A stretch of DNA of 64,000 nucleotides from Nicotiana tabacum (GCF_000715075.1 NC_134084.1:1738501-1802500), one strand, 5' to 3'; shown: positions 21,701 to 31,823, counted from the stretch's first letter. A program made the numbers and translations. Notes: generated by a model from the sequence alone, not told the origin.

Positions 21701-24700
21701 ACCAACAGTGATAGGGCAAAAATAGCAGTAACAATCTAGATTTTAAAACCAGGATCATTGAGGGCCACTAGAGTGAGAAAGATATACATGAGAAAGATAA
21801 CCCATGCAGAAAGAATAATACATATCAGAGACCCCAAAGCTTTGCTACAGTAGTAGGCACGCAACCTGTGATGCGTGGATTAGGCGCATGTCATGGGTTC
21901 GAACCCAACAGCAGACAAAAGCCTGGTATTTATGTGGAGAAGGGTAGAGGGGCTGACCCATTATCCACCCAGTTTCGAACCATGCTCTACTCCTGGATTT
22001 CTTGGTTTTCAAAGAAAAAAAACTAATACATATCAGTTTTTTTTTTTGGGGTTTTGGGGGTAATGTTGATCCGAGACATCTTGCGCGCACCTCAAGTAAT
22101 TCACAAGGCACCAGCACAGGTACCATGTAACACTGTCAGCTAAGACTTAAACAAATAGGAAGAAATTACCTAGCATTTTTTGGGTATATATTAGGAGTTG
22201 TATTTTCAAATCGTAGCGCAAATGCATATTTGATGAGGCAAAATACAACCCTGATTTTTTGTTTAGTGCATGAGGAGAAGCCTCAATGTCCAAAGGAGGA
22301 TATTGAGCTTCAGCCACACATACCATTACATAATACATGTAAAAGTTTGGTGAGAGCAAATAGCAAACTTGATCTTCTGCTCATTTTACTGGGAGAAGTC
22401 CTCAATGTGCAAAGGAGGCTATTAGACTAAGACCAATGATCAGCATTCTGGTACAAGAAACAATGGTGATTATTTGTGGTGCAAGAGCACAAACTAAAAC
22501 TACCAGCAACCTGTGAATTCACCATAGGACGTGAAATTGTTTACTACAACTTCTTGGACTACACGCAAATTGGTGAATTTTGACAATCCTGCCTAAATTG
22601 GTGAATGATGTTATCTAAGGTGAGGCAAGTAAAGCACCACCAGAGCTGCAGTTGATTAAGAGGCACTCGTAGATATAGCACAGGGCAGGTTTGTAGGAGG
22701 ATATGCAGATAGTTAAAGGCCAGCGTAAGTGAGTACCCCTACAAGTTTCACCCAACTTACTAACAGCCATTAATCTCCATCAGCATTCAAGGGCCATATC
22801 TCAGCTACAGCTAAGACGAAACTATGAATATGAAGTCAAAAGAACTAAGTGATACAGAACACTGATGAGCAAAGACTAGATCAATGAGACTTTCCATAAT
22901 AAAAGCATCACTATAATGAATCTTATTAATTGTTTCCAACATGACAGCCTTTGTACTCAACAACATAGCACTAAAAAGTGTACCTTTGCGCAGCTTTCGA
23001 GAAAACAGTTTTTCTATCAAGTTTAAGAAAACATTTTTTGGCATTTCTCATTGCTCAGTGTAATTCGACGACTAAACCATTCTTTGTGTGAAGTTTATGG
23101 GGCCCCAAACCAAAGTGAAGTTGTAGATCATTTATTGCATTTGAATATTTTCAATTCTATCTAGCTTCTCATCAACCTCTCCTCTAGTCCCTAGATTTTG
23201 GCAACCACATCGTCCTTCAGTTTTTAAATTTTGTTTTGGTGGCATCAAACTTTCCTGCCAAAAGTTCCATAAGTTGTCTCATTCCTCCAGAATAGGCAGG
23301 TGGTTGTTGTCTCCTGTTTCTCAAACGTAGGTCCTCCTCTCCTTCTCTTATTTTTGGGCCATGAGGTTTTGCAATTTTTTACCAGAAATGTTTGTTAATT
23401 ATCTTGTTAATGGGTCATAGATTTTGGATTTGGATTCACCCAACTTCCCTGGCCAGCCGAATTTTATGGTTGACGGAAACCACAAACTCCCCACATTAGG
23501 TTCAAACCTACACATCCTGATATAAGCATTGATAACGTTACAAACATCTAGATGCATCCTTGAACAGATGGCATACAACAGAGCCACTCTGTCCAAGTAT
23601 GATTTTGAGATATTAGTATTTGGAATCAGCCTGCCACTTCTTAAACTGAGGGAAGGTATTCCCATGTACATAAATTCTTTCCTTTTACGCATACCTTGTC
23701 TCCAGATGTCTCGTAACTCCAATTTGCTCCAAATGAGCATAGCCTATGTTCTATTTCATCCAAGTCGGGTTTGTTAATGAAAGCCAAAGTTTGACTATCA
23801 TCTGCTGGTTGTGAGACACGGCATAGCTTATTGATGGCTTGGGCAAAGTAGTCAATTCTTCTTCCTCTAACAGTAGAGCAATTAGAGTTTATGTCCAGAT
23901 TTTTGTTTTAAAAAAAAACTCACATAATTTCTAGGCAATAAGAGCGGAGTGATTTAGCAAGATCACCCCAATAATAGATATTTAGAACTTGAGCAACGAA
24001 TTCATCTTCTTCCACATTTGCTCGTAAGAAAGTGAATGAATGAAAGAGAAAGAAAGATGCTTCTTATTTTTAAAACTACTCGCAATTGGTCTTAATTTCC
24101 AGTTTATTTTTTTCATTTTGGACAACGATGGTGTTGGGGCCAGCTTGCAGGCACCTTGACTATTCTACCGGGTATCTGCTACCTCCCACCAGCACAGTCA
24201 CCGGACATCTTTGTCCACCAAGGCTTAGGCAGAGGGGGGAGGAATAACGTGGTATTGTGTGTTTTCATTTTGATTTCAACCTGAGACCTCAATTTTTAGT
24301 ATTTTTCTAGAATTATAGACAAATTCTAGTTTCGAAGCAAACTAAATTAGGGATCCTAAACCACCATCCCGAATCCCCCTCCTTCCTAGCCAACAATTTC
24401 TTTCAGAGATATATCATTTAATTGAAACAGCATACAACCATGAGTAAACAAAAGAAATCAATTAATCAACTTTGCTTCAATCCCAAACTAGTTGAGATCG
24501 GGTAAAATCTATACGATACTGCTCTAAAACGTAAGCCAAAACCGAATACCGGAACTGAAGAATCCATCAAAATATTCCTAAATACAGAGAAAAAAATACA
24601 CGGGCGAACGAGTAGAAATAGAGGATATATGGATGATGAAATACCAGAAGGCTTAGAGTGCCTCTGTGGAAATTTGATGCGTGGGATTCTCTTCATTGCT

Positions 24701-24714
24701 TGCGCTCCGCTCAT
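18708..24714 (-). CDS. KGD4/MRPS36-like small mitochondrial protein, 82 aa
   Basis: Exons in transcription order: 24714-24645, 19175-19015, 18725-18708; GT-AG introns, phases consistent, 82 aa. The N-terminus MSGAQAMKRIPRIKFPQRH and the C-terminus PVSQEEIDSILLGGCI bracket a Ser/Gln/Pro-rich linker. This two-block design (basic 'P.IKFP.R' start, 'VSQEE...I..GG' end) is that of the KGD4/YMR31/MRPS36 family, once called mitoribosomal S36 and now known to tether the E3 enzyme to the 2-oxoglutarate dehydrogenase core in the matrix. The first intron is 5.5 kb and full of mobile elements; the last exon encodes five residues and the stop. Family assignment rests on these two short blocks; the exon structure itself is well supported. 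Confidence 0.65.
20174..21140. mobile_element. TIR element with trinucleotide-rich core
   Basis: Termini GCCTCATTTGTTT (20176) and AAACAAATGAGGC (21134) are perfect inverted repeats, followed inside on each side by multiple 'TCTGAATCTTAATC'-type repeats. The core (about 20425-20880) is a degenerate ACC/CCA repeat, which creates Thr/Pro/His-rich frames that I do not regard as genes. No target duplication could be set. It lies in intron 1 of the KGD4-like gene. Confidence 0.65.
21213..21688 (-). mobile_element. 5'-truncated RTE LINE with long target duplication
   Basis: Read on the minus strand: the last codons of an RTE-type ORF (KKNWGKVIRKDMVLLQLIED, then LDRKVWRLKIRVVG and stop, about 21687-21577), a 3' UTR, and then the SINE-like tail (GGTAAGGTCTGCGTACAC, CAGACCCCACTTGTGG) ending in (TTG)n at 21213. 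The insertion is flanked by 47-bp direct repeats (21166-21212, 21689-21735) with about five mismatches, which fixes both ends. Confidence 0.85.
21850..22020 (+). repeat. tRNA-derived SINE (SolS-like)
   Basis: Contains a clear pol III B-box, GGGTTCGAACCC, near 21896-21907, preceded by an A-box-like GTGGATTAGGCGC, and ends with an A-rich tail near 22020. Body wording ('AAAAGCCTGGTATTTATG', 'GGTAGAGGGGCTGACCC') is that of a Solanaceae SINE; the family number is not assigned. Confidence 0.65.
22062..22140 (-). repeat. SINE fragment
   Basis: Diverged relative of the element at 24120-24310: 'CATCTTGCGCGCACCTCAA', 'CCAGCACAGGTACCATG' on the plus strand correspond to that SINE read in reverse. Confidence 0.5.
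22141..23398. other. Intron sequence, no gene seen
   Basis: Part of intron 1 of the KGD4-like gene. Two diverged 'CCTCAATGT(C/G)CAAAGGAGG(A/C)TATT' blocks (22282, 22400) suggest an old duplication; otherwise nothing is recognised. Confidence 0.4.
23399..23740 (-). pseudogene. Possible retroelement-derived ORF scrap
   Basis: A 113-codon frame whose middle (SYLDRVALLYAICSRMHLDV followed by CNVINAYIRMC) resembles the 'putative plant transposon protein' domain found in many Solanaceae retroelement-derived predictions. Both ends are missing and no LTR was found. It lies in an intron of a gene on the same strand. Uncertain. Confidence 0.35.
24120..24310 (-). repeat. tRNA-derived SINE (SolS-like)
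   Basis: On the minus strand it runs from a head containing 'GAGGTCTCAGGTTGAAATC' (B-box-like) near 24288, through 'GCCTTGGTGGACAAAG', 'GGTGGGAGGTAGCAGATACC' and 'GGTGCCTGCAAGCTGG' to an ACACCATCG end near 24125. This wording is typical of a Solanaceae SINE. Confidence 0.7.
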
Positions 24715-24839
24715 TTTGCTCTCTTCTTCGATTCGTCTCTTCTATCCCTTCGAGGGCATAAGCGAAAGGTATAAAGACAAGAGCTGTTGAAATTAGACTT
24801 TCTAGCAGCGGAAATTGAGAAAAGTGTAAGTCGCAGTAC

Positions 24840-24917
24840 GCTCATGCGATTTATAAGTCGTAAGAGCTCATGCGATTTATAAGTCGTAAGAGCTCATGCG
24901 ATTTATAAGGCGCAATC
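24840..24917. repeat. 26-bp tandem repeat in the KGD4-like promoter
   Basis: Three head-to-tail copies (24840, 24866, 24892) of a 26-bp unit containing GCTCATGCGATTTATAAG and ending TCGTAAGA; the third is altered at its end. It lies 126-203 bp upstream of the minus-strand start codon and stops 4 bp before a Helitron 5' end. Each copy contains TTTATAAG. It could act as a promoter module, which is inference. Confidence 0.9.
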
Positions 24918-24921
24918 ACAA

Positions 24922-25150
24922 TCTTCTATGATCAAAAGCAGGGGATAAAAGCCTCTCATTAGCCAAGTGTCACAATGCAAGCACGACACATGTCACATTC
25001 AGACAAGACTCCTACATATTAGGAATAAACTAACGAAATACAATCTTAATTACATTAGGTATTTTCGATAGAACTTATTTACTCAAATTTTTTTTGCAAA
25101 ATTCTTCTAAAATCGCCGGTAAAGATTGTCTTCGAATTAATTAATTTAAA
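24922..25150 (+). mobile_element. Helitron 5' end, first copy
   Basis: Starts with TC after an A (TCTTCTATGATCAAAAGCAG) and matches the first 229 bp of the next copy almost base for base, then stops where that copy begins. No 3' terminus of its own. Confidence 0.8.
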
Positions 25151-27032
25151 TCTTCTATAATTAAAAGCAGGGGATAAAAGCCCCTCATTAGCCAAGTGTC
25201 ACAATGCAAGCACGACACATGTCACATTCGGACAAAACTCCTACATATTAGGAATAAACTAACGAAGTACAATCTTAATTACATTAGGTATTTTCGATAG
25301 AACTTATTTACTCAAATTTTTTTTGCAAAATTCTTCTAAAACCGCCGGTAAAGATTGTCTTCGAATTAATTAATTTAAATTTGTTTAAAATCATTAAATG
25401 AATGGTTTTTTACATTTATTCCGAAACCGCCGCTAAAGATTCCCTGCGTTTATTTATTAATTTAAATTTGTTTAACAAGCCTTAATTGAACGTGGGTAAA
25501 ATAATTTGTTTAACAAGCATTAATTGAATAACAAGCATTACTTGAACGTGGGTAAAACAAAAAAAAAACCGTTCAAACTTCCATTAATATATCTAAATTA
25601 AATTTATTTTAATTATTTTTAAACAAACGTGACCGGAATCGTTTTACTCCACAAAATTTGGTAAACAAATTTTAACTTTAATTAACCCTAAATTTTATCT
25701 GCAAAGTCACGTTTTCTCTCTGCAAAGTCACCTTATTTTGAATTGTCAAACCCACGATTTACTATATTGGGTATCAACTGCTCAAAGCTCAAAATATATA
25801 TTTCTTCCACATGTACAACTGCTTCAATTCTAATGTTCGTTCTTCTACCAAGATTTCAACAAAAATTACGAATTACCCAAAAGATGGCCGCTAACAATGA
25901 TTTCATCAAGGATATAACTATATCAAAGATGCAATGGAAGTTGAAAGTTCGCGTTGTCCGTATGTGGGAAAAATCGGATCGTTTTAATCCTGGCTCTATA
26001 TTCTCCATTGAATTGGTTCTACGAGATGAAAATGTTTTTTTATTATGTTATTGGCTTGCTAATTCCTTTCTGCTATTCGAAATTTAAATGTCAATATCCA
26101 TAGATTTGTTTTGCTCTTCCAGATTTAAATGTCAATATCCAAACATTTGTTTTGCTTTTCTAGATTTTTATAGGAATATTTCGTTTAGTTCGAACTGTAA
26201 AACAAGTTTATTACCAATGCTCAGCTTTATATCCCGTATACATGTGGATAATTTGTAATTGTTTTTCTTTGACAATTGCACGCAATTAATTATTTGTACA
26301 AGCATTTTTTCTGCAAAGTCACGTTTTTCTTTGATAATGTGTGTTTCTGCTTTGCTTTTAACTACAAAACAATAACTAGACAGAAAAATAGCTGGAAAAA
26401 ATTAAAGAAATTGCCACAGAAAAAACTGCCACACAACCTCTACCAATTTAACCCCCACGTTCTGCCACTCCTACAGTAACAACAAATGCACATTCCAACC
26501 ATCTCCTTAACAACTCCATCCACAAATCTTCCCCACTTACACACCATACCCACTTCCACACTATTATCTTCCCATGATATTATAAAATCTGATGAAAAGG
26601 GAGACGGTAAAAGAAGAACAAGTGACAGAAAAACGAAAACTGATAAACTCCAAAGATATTACGTACAATTTATTTCTGGAAAATCTCGATAGCGTCATCT
26701 CTCTAAATTAACAACGGTATGATCTTTATATCACTTTTTAATTTAGTATGTAGAAGTATATTCGTGTTGTCAACTTATTAATATACTAACTTACATAAGC
26801 CTCCGTACCTAAATACTTATATTGTAATTAATATACTACCTTATAATATACTTCTTAGGTAAATAAACAGAATTAGCAACACAACTGTTATTTACAATAC
26901 GTTTGTTTCTTTTTTTGAACAGAGTGGTTACATGTCTTGAATTGCTAAAACTTATGAAATTCCTATTTTGCCTTTAATTTTCAGAATTGCTCGATCGATT
27001 TGTTTAACAATGTGTTCTGACAACATTCGAAA
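25151..27032 (+). mobile_element. Helitron, second copy lacking a 3' end
   Basis: Begins TCTTCTATAATTAAAAGCAG after an A. About 1.07 kb is near-identical to the next copy, including an RPA-like exon; from about 26215 the two differ. No hairpin-CTRR terminus is seen before the next 5' end, so it is a truncated or serially joined copy. Confidence 0.75.
25884..26033 (+). pseudogene. Helitron RPA-like first exon (OB-fold)
   Basis: From ATG at 25884 it encodes MAANNDFIKDITISKMQWKL followed by KVRVVRMWEKSDRFNPGSIF and SIELVLRDE, the start of a plant replication protein A large-subunit-like OB-fold, a class carried by plant Helitrons. The frame is open here, but the donor expected after GAAAAT (GTTTTT) is poorer than in the other copy, and no downstream RPA exons are found, so it is a remnant. 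Confidence 0.6.
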
Positions 27033-27742
27033 TCTATCTATAATTAAAAGCAGGGGATAAAAGCCCCTCATTAAGCCAAGTGTCACAATGCAAGAACGAC
27101 ACATGTCACATTCGGACAAGACTCCTACATATTAGGAATAAACTAACGAAGTACAATCTTAATTACATTAGGTATTTTCGATAGAACTTATTTACTCAAA
27201 TTTTTTTTGCAAAATTCTTCTAAACCGCCGGTAAAGATTGTCTTCGAATTAATTAATTTAAATTTGTTTAAAATCATTAAATGAATGATCTTTTGCATTT
27301 ATTCCAAAACTGCCGCTGAAGATTCCATGCGTTTATTTATTAATTTAAATTTGTTTAACAAGCCTTAATTGAACGTGGGTAAAACAATTTGTTTAACAAA
27401 CATTAATTGAATAACAATCATTAATTGAACGTGGGTAAAACAAAAAAACCGTTCAAACGTCCAGTAATATATCTAAATTAAATTTATTTTAATTATTTTT
27501 AAACAAACGTGACCGGAATCGTTTTACTCCACAAAATTTGGTAAACAAATTTTAACTTCAATTAACCCTAAATTTTATCTGCAAAGTCACCTTATTTTGA
27601 ACTTTCAAACCCACGATTTACTATATTGGGTATCAACTGCTCAAAGCTCAAAATATATATTTCTTCCACATGTACAACTGCTTCAATTCTAATGTTCGTT
27701 CTTCTATCAAGATTTCAACAAAAATTACGAATTACCCAAAAG

Positions 27743-27892
27743 ATGGCCGCTAACAATGATTTCATCAAGGATATAACTATATCAAAGATGCAATGGAAGT
27801 TGAAAGTTCGCGTTGTCCGTATGTGAGAAAAACCGGATCATTTTAATCCTGGTTCTATATTCTCCATTGAATTGGTTCTACAAGATGAAAAG
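27743..27892 (+). pseudogene. Helitron RPA-like exon with premature stop
   Basis: Same exon as at 25884 and ending in a better donor (GAAAAG|GTATTT), but a TGG-to-TGA change at 27824-27826 stops the frame after ...VRVVRM. Confidence 0.65.
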
Positions 27893-28077
27893 GTATTTTT
27901 ATTATGTTATTGGCTTGCTAATTCCTTTTTGCTATTCGAAATTTAAATGTCAATATCCATAGATTTGTTTTGCTCTTCCAGATTTAAATGTCAATATCCA
28001 AACATTTGTTTTGCTTTTCCAGATTTTTATAGGAATATTTCGTTTAGTTCGAACTGTAAAACAAGTTTATTTCAGAT

Positions 28078-28537
28078 ATGGCTAAAAATGGACACGTTCG
28101 AATTAGTCCAAATGCGAGTTCTCAAATTCAAGAAATGGGAGAACGTATAAGGGTACGACGTCGCAACGTTTATTCCTTTAATCATTTTGACTCAAAGACT
28201 GAAGTCATCTGTAATGTCCCAGTTGCGATACAAAATTATTCACATGTATCGAAGGGTTGCACGAAGGGAAAGAGAAAAGAAATTTAGCGAGCTTAGGGCT
28301 TCATTAAATGAAGACATTGCTAATTATCATGTTACTAGAGATGCGCTATTTGATGCTATTGATCAGATGAAACTATCAGATTGGCATTCATTAGCAATAT
28401 TAATAGATTCAGTTGGACAACCTTTAGGTAGTATTTTAACTGAAATTTATCAAGAGGTTTGGCCAAGTAAACCTTTTTGTGTGTATGTTTTTATATTTGA
28501 AGCTGAGTGGGAGACCCGTTTGTACAACTATTTATAA
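28078..28537 (+). pseudogene. Unrecognised ORF inside the Helitron
   Basis: Two overlapping frames. The first, from ATG 28078, gives MAKNGHVRISPNASSQIQEM then GERIRVRRRNVYSFNHFD; the second (28187-28537) gives YRRVARREREKKFSELRASL, then NEDIANYHVTRDALFDAIDQ and ILIDSVGQPLGSILTEIYQE. A single frame change near 28190-28210 would join them. The composition is that of a real basic, helical protein, not random translation. ATG 28078 follows a TTTCAG, so it may be a spliced exon. I cannot name a family; a captured host gene fragment is possible. Confidence 0.4.
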
Positions 28538-29131
28538 TTTGTTTAATTAAGCAAAGTTTGTTATTTCTTTACATGAGTAACTTTCATTTTACTATAATTT
28601 TTTCATAATAGTATTACATTAAATAATTAACATAATGGAATAACACTAACTTATTCCTATATGAGTGGAGTTGCTATGGGGCATATTTATTCAAGCATGA
28701 AGAAAACTATAATTATTATTAATCCACATAAAATCATTAAATGTTTAAAAATCTTTTTTCTTCTGACATTATTAACGAGCTGAATACAACATTATGAAAA
28801 AATGTTATAAGTAGAAATCGAGCAATTATCAAACTTTGTAGCAATATATAAATTAATGCACTCCTATTAGAACCGTTGTGTTTTTAAATAAATTTGTATA
28901 ATCACGATTTTTTAAAGCTAATTATGGTTTATTGTGATGAACGCATAAATTATACTATGAAAAATGTTTTACATTTAATTTTTTTTCCAATACTTAACAA
29001 AATCCACAAATTATGCAAGTACTTATATAGTATATATAAACGGATTTTTATACAAATAGCAGTCAATATTTACTGTTTATCTATTTTCAGTCAAATGCAT
29101 AATTTATACATTAATTCCACACAAACAAACT

Positions 29132-29190
29132 CACCCCCCCCACACACACAAAACACACACACACACATATATATATATGTATATATATTA
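29132..29190. repeat. CA/TA microsatellite
   Basis: A C-run, then (CA)n, then (TA)n, 150 bp before the gypsy insertion. Confidence 0.9.
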
Positions 29191-29283
29191 TACCTTCACT
29201 GACTATTTTTCGATTAAGAGATTAGGTAAGCGACTCTTTTTATTAATTCTCACTATATAAAAGAAATAACTTTACATTTGTCA

Positions 29284-30115
29284 TGTTACGCAACGCCTTC
29301 CTGATGTTCTTTGGAAGGGCAACGTCAGGCTAAGCAACCGATGTCAGTGCGGTTGTTGTCCGCCAATGAGGTCCTCACTGCACGCTAGACTAGATTGTCA
29401 GTGCCGTGCGGGAAAACCAATGTCGTGAGCAAATTGCGGAAGCTTGAGAGAGAATTGGGTTTTGAATGATGATGATGATTTTATTGATGAATGAAAATGC
29501 TGATTACAATGATGCGGTGTCGAGGGGGAGAGACACCAGAAAATGCTTGCTTGAAAATGTTTGATTGTTTGGTCCCCCTTAATAATGCTTAAAAAAAATA
29601 AACCAACATTACAAGACTAGTCCTAATAAAGCTGTAGAAGCACACTGAAATGAAAATGATGTAAACTAGCCTATGATTACAATGAAAAGGACTTAGATTA
29701 TTACAAGGTAAAACTAAGTCCGATGGCAGCATCTTTGTCTTGCGGGTCAGGGTCTGCGCGCGCGTTGCTGTGGGCGCGCGCGACACTTGATGTGCTGGCC
29801 TGAGGCTGGGCACTGGTGCTTGGCATCAGGGTCTGTGCGCGAGGCACTACTGGAATGGGCCTGCAGCTGGGCGCTGGCGAGGCATAAGGATCTGCGCGCG
29901 CGGCATTGTCAGGGCGCGCGACGCTGTTGTCATTGGCCAACCCTTGGGCGCTGGCGAGAGGCATCGGTGGGGCGACAGAGGCACATGCGCGCTTGTCACT
30001 TGGCGCAGCCAAGACCACGGGGCCGACCATGGCGCTAGGCATTGTGAGGCTTGCTAGGCCGCCATGGGGCGCGGCCAAGGGGTCATGGGGCATGTCTGGA
30101 AAGCAGCCCATGACA
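29284..30115 (-). repeat. 3' LTR of the gypsy element
   Basis: Starts TGTTACGCAACG and ends CAGCCCATGACA on the plus strand. Contains many GCGCGC blocks, unlike the AT-rich surroundings. The protease-integrase frame runs on into it. Confidence 0.9.
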
Positions 30116-31716
30116 TTCTCCCCCACCTGAGTTGGCGCCGTCCTCGGAGCCTTATGATGATGATGATGATGATGATGATGATGTTTCTGATGGTTGTTGG
30201 ATGGGAGGTCTGCGCCCCTCTGTTCTGTGAGCTTGATGTTATGGCGACGCAATGATTTCATGCGGCTGACATGGAAGACTGGATGGATCTTCCACCAGGA
30301 TGGAGTTTTGACCTGGTATGTGGACTTCCCAATGCATTTTTCAATGAGCAGGGTCCCGATGTATTTTTGTTGCAGGCGAGGGTCAGGGGTCCTTTCTGCA
30401 AACAAGTACCGCTTTGGGATGCATAGCATTACTTTGTCCCCTGGTTGATGTTGGGCAAAGCAACGTTTTTGTTCGGTGAACCTTTTTGCCCGCTCTTGGG
30501 CCTTGATGAGATAGCTCCGCACTATCTCCATGTTGCGCTCCCATTCGCTCGAGAAGTTGGCAGCTCGAGGAGATTTCGGCATGGTTGAGGCATTCACCGT
30601 TTGCGGGAGAAGCGGTTGCTGTCCGGTAACAATTTCAAAAGGGCTTTTGTTTTTATGATGGCTCTTTTGAGAATTGAAACACAGCTGAGCAGCATCCAGG
30701 AGCTTCACCCAATGCTTCTGTGATCCGGTTGCAAAGTTGCGGAGATATTCCTCTAGCATGTCATCGAACCGGTCTGTCTGGCCATCCGATGGTGGATGGA
30801 TGTCTGAGTTGTGACTCAATGTTGACCCAAAGCACCTGAAGAGATGGGTCCAAAAGTTTCTAGTGAAGCGTGAGTCGCGCCTACTAACAATGTCTTTGGG
30901 CAGGCCCCAATGTTTGACAATGTGCGAGAAGAAGAGTCGAGATGTATCTTCTGCTGATGCATTTTGCGGGGCTGCTATGAAAGTTGCATAGTTTGAGAAC
31001 TGATCTATGACAACCATGATGGATGCAAGATTGCCGACTTGGGGCAATCCCGTGATGAATCTGAGGGAAACACTTTCCCATGGTCTCTGAGGGACATGTA
31101 ATGGCTGCGAGGGTCCCATCTGTGATGAGTGATCCGACTTGTCCTTGTGGCATGGCTGACAAGTCTTCACACGATGATGAGCGTCACCAGTCTTTTGAGG
31201 CCGATGACATGATGGTTGATTGTTGCTGCGAAGGGTAGTCGGAACCAGGGGTTCATGTCTGTCGACTACCTTCTCCAACTGCATGGCCGAGATGTTTTCA
31301 GCGGCCATCTTTATGGGGAAGCATGGTATGGTGCAGGGCTTGGCCCCTTTTTCTCCCATCATCAGGAGCATGTTGGCATATGGTACCGGTATGGTGTTGG
31401 TTTGCCTCATGAACTCCAAACCCACTATGATGTCGAAGTCATCTATGATTGCGATGCGCAGGTCGATGCTTCCTTTGTATGGGCCAAGTTTCACTGGGAC
31501 ATTTGTAGCTGTTCCACCCAATGTCTGAGGTGGTGAGTTGATAGCCTTGACGCGGCCTTTGCTCTTTTGTACAACAAGACCTAGGCGCTCTACTTGCGTT
31601 GACGACAAGTAGTTGTGGGTGGCACCCGTGTCTATCAATGCGTGAAGGGGCTTGCCGTTCACTTTCAATTCGACGAACATTAGGGTCCTCGCTTGTTTAG
31701 GAGGCCTCTCGTCCAT
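29701..31716 (-). CDS. Protease-integrase polyprotein lacking RT and RNase H
   Basis: A single 671-codon frame, in phase with the zinc knuckle upstream. Residues about 10-130 are the retropepsin (LIDTGATHNYLS). Near residue 150-165 (about 31220-31260), where reverse transcriptase should begin, it passes straight into the end of a His/Cys zinc-binding region (HHRVKTCQPC) and the integrase core: MVVIDQFSNY, then SRRDSRFTRNFW, then PSDGQTDRFDDMLEEYL. The usual GQTER glutamate is Asp here, so the triad reads D-D-D and catalysis is doubtful. A C-terminal SH3-like/chromo-type segment (HPVFHVSRMK) follows, then ten or so histidines from a CAT repeat, then about 135 codons read from LTR sequence. No stop interrupts the deletion junction. 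Confidence 0.8.
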   Translation of the reverse strand: MDERPPKQARTLMFVELKVNGKPLHALIDTGATHNYLSSTQVERLGLVVQKSKGRVKAINSPPQTLGGTATNVPVKLGPYKGSIDLRIAIIDDFDIIVGLEFMRQTNTIPVPYANMLLMMGEKGAKPCTIPCFPIKMAAENISAMQLEKVVDRHEPLVPTTLRSNNQPSCHRPQKTGDAHHRVKTCQPCHKDKSDHSSQMGPSQPLHVPQRPWESVSLRFITGLPQVGNLASIMVVIDQFSNYATFIAAPQNASAEDTSRLFFSHIVKHWGLPKDIVSRRDSRFTRNFWTHLFRCFGSTLSHNSDIHPPSDGQTDRFDDMLEEYLRNFATGSQKHWVKLLDAAQLCFNSQKSHHKNKSPFEIVTGQQPLLPQTVNASTMPKSPRAANFSSEWERNMEIVRSYLIKAQERAKRFTEQKRCFAQHQPGDKVMLCIPKRYLFAERTPDPRLQQKYIGTLLIEKCIGKSTYQVKTPSWWKIHPVFHVSRMKSLRRHNIKLTEQRGADLPSNNHQKHHHHHHHHHHKAPRTAPTQVGENVMGCFPDMPHDPLAAPHGGLASLTMPSAMVGPVVLAAPSDKRACASVAPPMPLASAQGLANDNSVARPDNAARADPYASPAPSCRPIPVVPRAQTLMPSTSAQPQASTSSVARAHSNARADPDPQDKDAAIGLSFTL
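30116..30127 (-). promoter_or_regulatory. Polypurine tract
   Basis: GGTGGGGGAGAA on the minus strand, directly before the 3' LTR. Confidence 0.85.
30153..30183. repeat. GAT/CAT trinucleotide run
   Basis: About ten GAT units on the plus strand, encoding a histidine run in the minus-strand polyprotein just before its polypurine tract. Confidence 0.9.
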
Positions 31717-31823
31717 CTTTTCCTTCCCTTTCTTGGTGATTGGGACTGATGTTTTCTTAGGAGTACATGCACTGATCCCCGCTAAAGCATGTGGGATAGA
31801 GCCAACAATTGCATTGAAGACGC

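Noticed and set aside
21890..21910. B-box GGGTTCGAACCC as a tRNA gene
   Set aside because: No cloverleaf arms or acceptor stem could be built; the context is a SINE.
24840..24917. Short regular repeats as a possible CRISPR array
   Set aside because: Units are directly adjacent with no spacers, and this is a plant nuclear genome.
25743..25883. Extension of the RPA-like frame upstream of its ATG
   Set aside because: The upstream part (SNPRFTILGINCSKL...) lacks RPA resemblance; the internal ATG at 25884 begins the conserved domain.
29787..30448. Several plus-strand frames over the GC-rich LTR
   Set aside because: Shadows of the minus-strand polyprotein and of high GC content.
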